Source: Lacibacter sediminis
GTDB lineage: Bacteria > Bacteroidota > Bacteroidia > Chitinophagales > Chitinophagaceae
NCBI RefSeq assembly: GCF_014168535.1
Contig: NZ_CP060007.1
Coordinates: forward strand, 2,170,001-2,234,000
Direction: 5' to 3'
Length of the DNA: 64,000 bases
Made by a program: the position numbers and the translations under genes. This document shows, in pieces, positions 43,062 through 50,772 of the stretch; positions within the stretch are counted from its first letter, which is position 1; every line of letters starts with the position of its first letter. Below the pieces are notes generated by a model that ran no database searches, was not told where the DNA came from, and saw only the letters and a program-made list of their open reading frames with translations.

Positions 43062-43826
43062 ATGAATAACGCCCTTTGTATTGTTCCGGTTGCGCCTGTC
43101 CGTAAGGAGCCTCAGCAAGAATCAGAGATCACTTCCCAATTATTATTTGGTGAGGCGGTGGAGTTGCTGGCATCGCATGGCGATTGGGTGGAACTGGTAT
43201 GTCTGTATGATGGTTACACGGGTTATTGTTTGCGCAACCAGCTTACAGAAGTAAGTGAGACCATTGCCTTGCAGGACCAGGTTGCGTTAGTGAATACATG
43301 GAGCGGTGTAATGTTGGTGAACGAGTTGCCTATGCATGTGCCGTTTGGCAGTGCAATTCCCGGTTTGCAAAACGGCGAAGCTATCTGGGGCGATCATCGG
43401 ATTAAAAGCAGCAGCAAACTTGTAATGGAAGGTGCTTATGTATTTGAGGAAGAAAGCATCAGGCAGGTAGCGTTTGTTTATTTGAATTCAGCTTATCTCT
43501 GGGGTGGACGTTCAGTGTTTGGAATAGACTGCAGTGGCTTTGTACAGGGACTCATGCGTTTCTTCGGAAAGAAATTACCACGCAACTCAGCCAACCAGGC
43601 AATGGTGGGAGAGGATCTTGGATTTTTACAGGAATCCCGTTGTGGTGATCTTGCTTATTTTGATGACGAAGAAGGAAAGATCATTCATGTTGGGTTGTTG
43701 TTGAACGATCATGAAATTATACATGCAGCAGGTAAAGTACGTATCGATAATATTGATGGTGCGGGCATTCTTCATAGTGAAACGGGGGAGCGAACACATC
43801 GGTTAAGGATGATCAAGCGGATTTAG
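43062..43826 (+). CDS. SH3b plus NlpC/P60 cell-wall hydrolase
   Basis: A 254-residue C40 peptidase. The N-terminal ~65 residues form an SH3b domain (CLYDGYTGYCLRNQL), and a second SH3-like part lies at 70-125. The NlpC/P60 domain has catalytic Cys157 (GIDCSGFVQG), His209 (IIHVGLLL) and a third polar residue near His221. Such enzymes cut peptidoglycan stem peptides, usually after D-Glu. No signal peptide is visible, so it may recycle murein in the cytoplasm or use another export route. Confidence 0.88.
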   Translation: MNNALCIVPVAPVRKEPQQESEITSQLLFGEAVELLASHGDWVELVCLYDGYTGYCLRNQLTEVSETIALQDQVALVNTWSGVMLVNELPMHVPFGSAIPGLQNGEAIWGDHRIKSSSKLVMEGAYVFEEESIRQVAFVYLNSAYLWGGRSVFGIDCSGFVQGLMRFFGKKLPRNSANQAMVGEDLGFLQESRCGDLAYFDDEEGKIIHVGLLLNDHEIIHAAGKVRIDNIDGAGILHSETGERTHRLRMIKRI

Positions 43827-43827
43827 T

Positions 43828-43938
43828 GTACAAGGCAGAAGGCACAAGAAAAACCAAGATACAAGGCAGAAGAAAATCCAAAACCCAAAAAACAAGAGCG
43901 AACTCTCAACTTAGAACTTAAGAACTCAGAACTATTTG
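43828..43938. repeat. Low-complexity repeats after the NlpC/P60 gene
   Basis: Contains ACAAGGCAGAAGGCACAAGAA, abbreviated, and AAAATCCAAAACCCAA (43873-43888, identical to 27964-27979), then the CAACTTAGAACTT unit (43907-43933, nearly identical to 36190-36216). Two repeat families are joined end to end here. Confidence 0.65.
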
Positions 43939-43940
43939 TA

Positions 43941-44339
43941 TTAAAAACTCTTGATCCAGTTCACAACTGCTTTCTCCCATCCAATCATTTTAAAAGCAGT
44001 ATAGAATAATAAAATAGCAAATACTTTTTTTACTGTTTCCTGCGGCAAACTCAAACTCCATTTGCTGCCGAAATAACTTCCAACAACAAAACCCAGCGCA
44101 AGCAATCCCACCACTTTAAAATCAACATGTCCGGCCTTGTAATAATTGATCATGCCTAATAGTGCAACTGGTAATACCAATAAACCCAGTGAAGTGCCTT
44201 GTGCTGTGTGTTGACTAAAACCAAGAAAGTAAACCAATGCCGGCACCACAATCAAGCCGCCACCAACACCTACCATGCCACCGAGTATTCCGGCTGCCAA
44301 CCCAATGATGAGGACGGCAATAATAATTGTTGTATCCAT
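43941..44339 (-). CDS. Half-size TSUP (TauE/SafE) transporter
   Basis: A 132-residue membrane protein with four hydrophobic helices and the TSUP motif GGMVGVGGGLIVVPALVYFL. Full TSUP transporters are ~250 residues and consist of two such halves in inverted repeat. Here a single unit is encoded, so it would have to dimerise. Family members export sulfite, sulfonates or related anions. ATG 44339 (MDTTII) is preferred; the ATG at 44354 is five codons upstream. It is 18 bp from ppa, so the two are probably co-transcribed. Confidence 0.82.
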   Translation of the reverse strand: MDTTIIIAVLIIGLAAGILGGMVGVGGGLIVVPALVYFLGFSQHTAQGTSLGLLVLPVALLGMINYYKAGHVDFKVVGLLALGFVVGSYFGSKWSLSLPQETVKKVFAILLFYTAFKMIGWEKAVVNWIKSF

Positions 44340-44357
44340 TTTTTTTGTTTGCATGTG

Positions 44358-44906
44358 TTAGAGTTTGTCTCGGTATTTCTCTTTGTAAAACTCGATCGCT
44401 TCCTCAATAATTTTAAATGCTTCAGCTTTGTTTTGAAAATTATCGATCTCCACTACTTTATTCTCCAGCACCTTGTACTCTTCAAAATAATGTTTCAGTT
44501 CATGAAAGAAATGTTCAGGCAATTCATCAATATCCTTAATGTGTTTTACAGTTGGGTCGTTACTGGCAACGGCAATGATTTTATCATCACGTTCACCTTG
44601 GTCGATCATTTGCATGTTGCCAATCACCGTTGCTTCAACAAGGCACAACGGTTGAATGGACTGTGAACAGATGACCAATATATCCAGCGGATCACCATCC
44701 TGTCCGAGTGTTTGCGGAATAAAGCCGTAGTTAACTGGGTAGATAAACGAAGAGAAGATCACCCTGTCAAGACGTAGCAAACCTGTATCTTTATCAATTT
44801 CATATTTACTTCGACTGCCTTGTGAAATTTCAATGAGTGCGTTTACACGTTCAGGAGCTTTTGGGCCATAATGAGCGCCATGCCAGGGATGGAGGACTGT
44901 GATCAT
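44358..44906 (-). CDS. ppa: Inorganic pyrophosphatase, family I
   Basis: A 182-residue soluble enzyme that hydrolyses pyrophosphate to drive biosynthesis. Motifs: ALIEISQGSRSKYEIDKD, SSFIYPVNYGFIPQT, GDPLDILV (DxDPxD metal site), and DPTVKHIKDIDELPEHFF. The length is usual for bacterial family I enzymes (170-185). It is the first gene of a pair with the TSUP transporter. Confidence 0.95.
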   Translation of the reverse strand: MITVLHPWHGAHYGPKAPERVNALIEISQGSRSKYEIDKDTGLLRLDRVIFSSFIYPVNYGFIPQTLGQDGDPLDILVICSQSIQPLCLVEATVIGNMQMIDQGERDDKIIAVASNDPTVKHIKDIDELPEHFFHELKHYFEEYKVLENKVVEIDNFQNKAEAFKIIEEAIEFYKEKYRDKL

Positions 44907-44983
44907 ATAAATGAATAATAAGTGATGAGTAATGTGTTGCTGCGCCGAAGTTAATAAGTTTTAATGGAGCTGCTGAAAAGAAA

Positions 44984-45009
44984 AACAGCGGCGAGGAGTC
45001 ACCACTGTT
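44984..45009 (-). terminator. Rho-independent terminator of the 45-55 kb operon
   Basis: Read on the minus strand, AACAGTGGTGA pairs with TCGCCGCTGTT (two G-U wobbles) and is followed by a T-rich tract (TTTTTCTTTTC). The plus-strand RNA would have mismatches instead, so it ends the run of minus-strand genes whose last coding sequence stops at 45068. Confidence 0.8.
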
Positions 45010-45067
45010 ATTAACCAAATGCTTACTGGCTTGATCAGCCGGCAGCTCTACAGCATTAAACGATTTA

Positions 45068-45439
45068 TTATTGAATACCCTTTAGTATTTCCTGTCCTTT
45101 TTTGACAAGTACCGGTACGGGTTTTTCTTCACCATTAATGGCTGCAATTAATCCAATGATCCATAGTACAAATAATCCAAGCAAAACAAAGTAGAGCAGG
45201 ATGGATATGATCCAGCCGAGGATAGGTATTAAAAAGAAGATCCACTGTGCTATTGCTATGGCAAATCCGCTCAGCATCAGGAACAGCGATTGGCGTAGAT
45301 GAAAAGCGCCCAGTTGGCTCTTATTACTGCCATGCATTACATACGCAATGATCCAGCCGATAATTGTTAAGTAACTGATGATGGCGATTGATTTCCCATC
45401 CATGGTTGCAGTGTTTGTGTTTGCATTTTGTTGTTGCAT
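45068..45439 (-). CDS. DUF4870 membrane protein
   Basis: A 123-residue protein with three transmembrane helices and the DUF4870 pattern: ISYLTIIGWIIAYVMHG, HLRQSLFLML and a final IIGLIAAINGEEKPVP. The family is widespread and its role unknown. It starts 33 bp after the preceding gene and precedes the terminator, so it is the last gene of the operon. Confidence 0.85.
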   Translation of the reverse strand: MQQQNANTNTATMDGKSIAIISYLTIIGWIIAYVMHGSNKSQLGAFHLRQSLFLMLSGFAIAIAQWIFFLIPILGWIISILLYFVLLGLFVLWIIGLIAAINGEEKPVPVLVKKGQEILKGIQ

Positions 45440-45472
45440 GATGCGGTGGTTTATTTTGTTTTGGATTGATTT

Positions 45473-46912
45473 TTATTTTCTGCCAAATATTGTATACATG
45501 CCGCTGCCGGGGAAATCAGCATCCAGTAAGTTCAGTAACCTTGCACCCTTAATACACGAAAAAAATACATGATACTTTTTTGGCTTGCCCTCAATATCTG
45601 TACAGCTTATCTGCCAGTTGTTGAGTAATTGCAATTGTCCTGTTGATTTTACCTGTGCAGCGTTCATGTTGCCTACCATTCCATTTACAACTAACAGCTT
45701 CCAATTATAGCTGCCGTTGCTGGAAAATTCAAATGTTTGTCTTGACTGGTTGATGTGCATGCCTGCATAATTACCTGTGTACACATGATAGAGTTGTTGC
45801 ATACCGGTGAAATCACTTGTCCATGTACCGGTGAAATCAGAAGGGGCTACCGCAAACTTATTGTAGTTTGTCATTTTTACCAGTGGACTCAAGAGTTCGG
45901 TTTCACTATCCCATTGTATGCGTTCAGGATCAAATCCGAATTGCTGCATGAACGTATTTTTATCAGGTGTAATAAATTCAAGCCAGCCTGTTTGTCCCTG
46001 CCGGAACAGAACTATAAACACCGTATTACCTGTGGCATTTTCAGTAGCCATGCCCATGCCGAGATAAGGACGGTTGTATGTATTGATGTAAGCTGTTCTG
46101 TAATTGCTAAGATTACTGCAACGTGGTGCAGTTAAAATATTCCATGCATTGTTGGTGTGCGGTTCGGGGTCAGCAGGAATAATGGTTCCTTCTTTTGGAT
46201 AATGCAGCAGCACTTTGATGTTGCCTTTAGTAACTTCCACCCAATCTTCCTGTACAGTGCTTGTCCATCCATCATCAAAGTTGGTTGTGGTGAATGAATA
46301 GCCGGGGTTAACAAAATTGGTTGGTGGAGCAATAGTAGTTTGCTGTTGGTCAGGTATCGTTTGCTGTGTGGTAACCTGTTGCTCTGTAGTAGTTTGCTGT
46401 TGTGTAGTTGTTTGTTGCTCAGTTGTAGTTTGTTGTTGAGTTGTTGTTTGCTGTTGAGGGTTTGGCGCAGAAAGCGTAGAGGGAGCGGCACTCAGTTCGC
46501 CAAAGTACACATCTATTTCTGTTTTCTTTGGTTCATAATAAACGACTAAATAGCGGTTATCTTTTTGAAGCCATGCATATTTATCATCCGTTTCAACCGG
46601 AGAAACAGTAAAGCCCAAATTATAAAGGTGTGCTACAAGGGAATCGGCTGAGTAGCCTGATGCAACAGGCAACATTAATACCTCAACTTTTGAAACAGTA
46701 GTGCCCGCTTTTTTTGTTTCAAGTTCAAATAACGTTTTCGCTGAAATTTCAGTGAGGAAGCGGCTGTCTTGCTTTGTGCCCGCAGGTAAATTCAATCCTG
46801 TGAGTGCTGATTGAGTAACCTGAACTACCTTTTTTTGTGCGTTTGTATTGATCCCAAACAGCACGATGAAAAATGTAAGAGCAAACGGCTTATAAACTGA
46901 ACACAGCTTCAT
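45473..46912 (-). CDS. Secreted Gln/Thr-repeat protein with lipocalin-like C-terminus
   Basis: A 479-residue exported protein (signal peptide to about residue 25, GINTNAQ). The N-terminal domain (30-140) is followed by a low-complexity linker (about 155-190) of alternating TTTQQQ and TTTEQQ units. A middle domain follows, and a C-terminal beta domain starts SDFTGTWTSDFTGMQQ and ends at residue 479, resembling lipocalin-like beta barrels. The same kind of domain ends the protein encoded at 53780. It is the sixth gene of the operon, 89 bp after the previous one. Function unknown. Confidence 0.72.
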   Translation of the reverse strand: MKLCSVYKPFALTFFIVLFGINTNAQKKVVQVTQSALTGLNLPAGTKQDSRFLTEISAKTLFELETKKAGTTVSKVEVLMLPVASGYSADSLVAHLYNLGFTVSPVETDDKYAWLQKDNRYLVVYYEPKKTEIDVYFGELSAAPSTLSAPNPQQQTTTQQQTTTEQQTTTQQQTTTEQQVTTQQTIPDQQQTTIAPPTNFVNPGYSFTTTNFDDGWTSTVQEDWVEVTKGNIKVLLHYPKEGTIIPADPEPHTNNAWNILTAPRCSNLSNYRTAYINTYNRPYLGMGMATENATGNTVFIVLFRQGQTGWLEFITPDKNTFMQQFGFDPERIQWDSETELLSPLVKMTNYNKFAVAPSDFTGTWTSDFTGMQQLYHVYTGNYAGMHINQSRQTFEFSSNGSYNWKLLVVNGMVGNMNAAQVKSTGQLQLLNNWQISCTDIEGKPKKYHVFFSCIKGARLLNLLDADFPGSGMYTIFGRK

Positions 46913-47001
46913 ACGATTGATTTGAAATGTTGAGCAAATGATTTTAATGCGTTAAAGATTTAATAATTAACGGGAATAACGCATCCATTAAAAAAGGGAT
47001 T

Positions 47002-48810
47002 TTACAGTTTGGTGATCTTCAAATTGCCGAAATAATATTTCTGATTATCGCCATCACTTCTTAGATGTGAAAGTTGCAGCCAGTTGAATAAAGTGCCCGG
47101 CGGTACGGCCTTGGATATGTCGGCAATTTTATTCTTATCAATAAAGTATTCCAGTGATTCTCCTTTTTTCTTAAGTGTGATTGTCACTTTATTAATTTCT
47201 TTATCATTTGAAAAACCTGTGGCATCGTAATAAGGTTTTGTGTTAACCGGATAAGTGCTTCCGAATTTACATTCAAGGGAAGTTTCCCCGGGTCTGCCGG
47301 AGAAACCAGCTCTGATTCGAAGGTTAATGCAAGGACCATTCTCCACGTAGTTTTTTGCTGTGCCTAAATAGAGCACAAATGCTTTAGCTCCCCAGGGAAT
47401 ATCTCTTGGTACTGCTAAATCAAACGAAAGTTCAAAATCCTGTGGCAACGGCTTTTTAAGATTTAGTGGTATCACTTTGTTCTGTCCTTTTATCTCCAAC
47501 CACTTTCCGTCTTTGCCCGGTAGAGTAGTTACAGATGCATAATTTGCATCAAGGTTCAGTTCAGATTTCCAGCCAATTGGTTTTTGACCTGCTGCGTTTT
47601 GCGAAAAATCATCAAAGAAAATAACAGAAGCATCGGCAGCATTCTTTTTTGAAATGGTGGATGCTTCTGTTGTACTGTTTTTTATTTCTTCAGTTGGCGA
47701 CTTTAAGGGTTTATAAGCAATACCTTTTATTTTTTCGGGATAAAAGAAATAGTTGTAGATATAATCGTAATTAATATTATCGAGCATCGATTGGTGCAGG
47801 TGTGCGCCGGCCTCATTGCCATTGGCTACACCTTCTGCTTCCCATGCAATAAGGATCCACTGAGGTTGATCAGATTTTGTTAAAGCAAGTTTGGCCGGAT
47901 CAAGTTTGTAGATAAAATCATTTCCTGAATGGTTTGCGTTTTCAAAACTTTCAGCACTACTTGTATTTTCCAGGTGCAAACCGGGCACTTTACTTTGTTT
48001 TGCCGGTTCGCTTAAACGGGATTTATTTCTTTCTTTTAATTTTGCAAGTTCTGCTTTTCTCTTTATCAATAGTGCGTTTACTGAAGCAGCATTATCTCCT
48101 CTTCTAATATCTTCTTTCGCATCCCTTTCAATTGCTTTTTCAAGTTCAGCGAGGTATTCGCCATTCGTTACTTTAACAAAGGGCTTCACATTGTCTTTAC
48201 AAAGCAGTACCACATATTGCAAAGTTGTTGCTATTCCTTTTGGCTGATACCAACTGATATATTTTTTAAAAGTTGGATGTGAACTGAAACCCCTCATGTT
48301 TGCTACCCGTTGTTCATCTTCCCCCAATCCATTTTCGCCGGGTATATAAAAATAATAGGTATCAGGTGAAGTAATGATTTGTGAGTAATCGCCTATTTTG
48401 CCATTTACGGCAATATCCATCCACCAATGGGTATTGGTTTCAGGAGTCCATTTATTTTCTGCATTTTTTTTCAACTCAATATATGTTTTGGTGTTTGCAC
48501 CATACATCTGGGGAAGTGCTTTTACATTCTCGTTGTATAAGTTAAGTTTTGGGTTTACTAATTTTAATGCCTGACCTATTGCACCCTTTGGTGTATAGCT
48601 TTGTTGTATCCATCCAATAATCATCCGGCTGATCGCCATTTGCTTTACTGAATAAACCCGGTTGTCTTGTGTGTATGGTTTCTCCGGTTCGTTCGGGTTA
48701 AATATTTTTATCCAACCCAGGTATGCGTTTTCGTAAGCATCTTTCTGATTCTGCGCTGCGGTTATTAACGTTGCTAAAATAAATACTGCCATTAATGAGT
48801 AACACTTCAT
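47002..48810 (-). CDS. Large exported protein with LamG-like C-terminal domain, paralog 1
   Basis: A 602-residue exported protein (signal to about residue 19, ITAAQ). The N-terminal ~385 residues form an unrecognised domain ending in NYDYIYNYFFYPEKIKGIAY. The last ~200 residues are a beta-sandwich of LamG/concanavalin type starting FFDDFSQNAAGQKPIGW and ending KYYFGNLKITKL. This sandwich resembles those of Bacteroidota OmpA-family proteins but no OmpA domain follows. It is paralogous with the gene at 48813, only 2 bp away. A carbohydrate- or matrix-binding role is a guess. Confidence 0.75.
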   Translation of the reverse strand: MKCYSLMAVFILATLITAAQNQKDAYENAYLGWIKIFNPNEPEKPYTQDNRVYSVKQMAISRMIIGWIQQSYTPKGAIGQALKLVNPKLNLYNENVKALPQMYGANTKTYIELKKNAENKWTPETNTHWWMDIAVNGKIGDYSQIITSPDTYYFYIPGENGLGEDEQRVANMRGFSSHPTFKKYISWYQPKGIATTLQYVVLLCKDNVKPFVKVTNGEYLAELEKAIERDAKEDIRRGDNAASVNALLIKRKAELAKLKERNKSRLSEPAKQSKVPGLHLENTSSAESFENANHSGNDFIYKLDPAKLALTKSDQPQWILIAWEAEGVANGNEAGAHLHQSMLDNINYDYIYNYFFYPEKIKGIAYKPLKSPTEEIKNSTTEASTISKKNAADASVIFFDDFSQNAAGQKPIGWKSELNLDANYASVTTLPGKDGKWLEIKGQNKVIPLNLKKPLPQDFELSFDLAVPRDIPWGAKAFVLYLGTAKNYVENGPCINLRIRAGFSGRPGETSLECKFGSTYPVNTKPYYDATGFSNDKEINKVTITLKKKGESLEYFIDKNKIADISKAVPPGTLFNWLQLSHLRSDGDNQKYYFGNLKITKL

Positions 48811-48812
48811 AA

Positions 48813-50747
48813 TTATTCTTTTACAATTTTGATGTTGCTGATGTATACCCCCGTTTCTTTATCATTATTGGTAATATTGTTGAGTGTTAATGATGCAAAA
48901 CTTCTTCCGTTAGGTATACCGCATAGCTGACAGGGCCCGCCATACTTCATCTTAAAATCGGCAGGTTGAATAATTAAATTACCATTGCTAAAAACGGATA
49001 CTTTGCCATCTTTTACCAATAGCGTGATATGCACTTTATTTTTTTTGCTGCTGAAATCTCTCAGCGGTTTTTCTGCAGTAATTCCTTCTTCAAAATTTTC
49101 ACGGTTAATGGCGGGGGAAGAATTGATATTTACTTTTAGTAGACCACGAAAATTGTTATTCTCCAGATCTGCGTCATTGCCTGATGCAACTGTTATTTTC
49201 ATCACGGTCCCATTATTGAAAAGCCGCTCTTCCTGGTTTTGATTGGTCTGGTTTAGCTTTTCAGTATTCAAAATCAATTCCATGCTGCCTCCGCTTCTTC
49301 CGGAAAAGTCTTTATCCGTAGCAACATCAAATTCTAATTTGAAATTTTGTGGTACTGATGACTTTAAATATGTGCTGCTGATTTTTCTTCCAAAACCCAA
49401 TTTCAACCAGTTGCCCTCAAGGCCTTCAGGTTTTGTAATAGCAAAAGGACTGGTGCCTGTTTTAAAGTAATACCAGTTTGGCGGTGCAGTACCAACTGAA
49501 CCACCACTAAAATCTTCAAAGAAAAAAGTACCTGAAGGCGTTTGTTTTTTGTTGACTACTTCAACAGCTCCGCTTCTGTATTTGTTACGGTATGTTGCAA
49601 GCCTTGCTTTTAATTGTTCCTCATTGGCCGGTTTGTACGAAATACCTTTTACTTTTTCCGGCGCAAAAAAGTAATTGTAGATATAACTGTAATTTATATT
49701 TTCCAGCATAGCAGTACTCATTTCGTAAAGTTGAGTACCGTCGTTAGCTCCATTAAACGGCCACCATGCTGTTATCCATTGCGGTTGATCTGTTTTGCAT
49801 TTTACAGAAACTTCTGCCGGTATTTTATAAACACTTTTATATTGTTTACGGCTTAGCTCAATTTCTCTTACTTCAAAGGGATCAACGTTATCGCTGTTAA
49901 ATGCCAGCAAAAGTGTTTGCTGATTTGCGTCAAATGTTGCAGGTTGCGATAACTTGTTTTTATAAGCCAACCGCCATTTATTGATTCTGCTGAGGCAAAT
50001 TTGAAATTGCTTTTCTTTTTGTGCCCATACATCTTCCCGGTTTTTTATTGCTCCGGCATGTGAGCCTGAAAAAGTATTATTTACTCTTTCTCTTTCTTTT
50101 TGCTTTTCTTTTTCTAAAGATTCTTCTGCTTTATCCAAAAATTCACCGATTGTAACTTCCACAAAAGGTGATTTGTTTCCCGGCGAAAGAATCACACAGT
50201 TTTGACCGTTTGTGATACGTGTTATAAACTGCTTTACATTAGGATGATTCTTAAACTCATAACCTTTTCTCCTTTGGGCGGTCTGTTCAGTCATGTATCC
50301 ATCAGGCTCCCAGGTAAAATAATAAGCATCGTAATGATTTAAAAAATCAATTGGTACTACTGAAGGAAGCGTATTGACCTGTAAAGCAAACGTTGTGTTT
50401 TCTTCTGAAATAGGTTTAAACTGTCCTTTCTCATCCGTCCACATTTTATCATGACTTACGTTCCATACATCAAATGATACACCATACCAATTTTTATTGA
50501 GTTGACGTACATAGGTTCCCAGTCCTGCTACCGGGGTATAACTTTTTTTTACCCAGCTTACAATACTGTCATCAATCTGTATTCTTCTTTTTTGAACAGG
50601 ATCATTGGTTGGTTTTACAAACCTGTCGAACCGGGTGTTACTCCACCAGCCAATTACGCTGTCTTGTATGCGTTGTTCTTTTGATGGCTGTGCGTGAACT
50701 GAGAACCAAACCGAAAATAGAAGTGATAAAATGAAATGCTTTTTCAT
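48813..50747 (-). CDS. Large exported protein with LamG-like C-terminal domain, paralog 2
   Basis: A 644-residue exported protein (signal to residue ~19, VHAQ). Domain order matches the next gene: N-terminal unknown domain ending NYSYIYNYFFAPEKVKGISY, then a LamG-like sandwich from FFFEDFSGGSVGTAPPNW to the C-terminal VYISNIKIVKE. Both share the pattern DDSIVSWVKKSYTP / RMIIGWIQQSYTP near residue 60. The gene lies 25 bp after the TPR gene and 2 bp before its paralog. The two probably act as partners. Confidence 0.75.
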   Translation of the reverse strand: MKKHFILSLLFSVWFSVHAQPSKEQRIQDSVIGWWSNTRFDRFVKPTNDPVQKRRIQIDDSIVSWVKKSYTPVAGLGTYVRQLNKNWYGVSFDVWNVSHDKMWTDEKGQFKPISEENTTFALQVNTLPSVVPIDFLNHYDAYYFTWEPDGYMTEQTAQRRKGYEFKNHPNVKQFITRITNGQNCVILSPGNKSPFVEVTIGEFLDKAEESLEKEKQKERERVNNTFSGSHAGAIKNREDVWAQKEKQFQICLSRINKWRLAYKNKLSQPATFDANQQTLLLAFNSDNVDPFEVREIELSRKQYKSVYKIPAEVSVKCKTDQPQWITAWWPFNGANDGTQLYEMSTAMLENINYSYIYNYFFAPEKVKGISYKPANEEQLKARLATYRNKYRSGAVEVVNKKQTPSGTFFFEDFSGGSVGTAPPNWYYFKTGTSPFAITKPEGLEGNWLKLGFGRKISSTYLKSSVPQNFKLEFDVATDKDFSGRSGGSMELILNTEKLNQTNQNQEERLFNNGTVMKITVASGNDADLENNNFRGLLKVNINSSPAINRENFEEGITAEKPLRDFSSKKNKVHITLLVKDGKVSVFSNGNLIIQPADFKMKYGGPCQLCGIPNGRSFASLTLNNITNNDKETGVYISNIKIVKE

Positions 50748-50772
50748 ATTTTTTACCTCGACTTTTGCACGA

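Noticed and set aside
46346..46456. CRISPR-like or satellite-like short repeats
   Set aside because: The period matches codons for TTTQQQ/TTTEQQ linker units inside the reading frame at 45473-46912, with no equal-length unique spacers.
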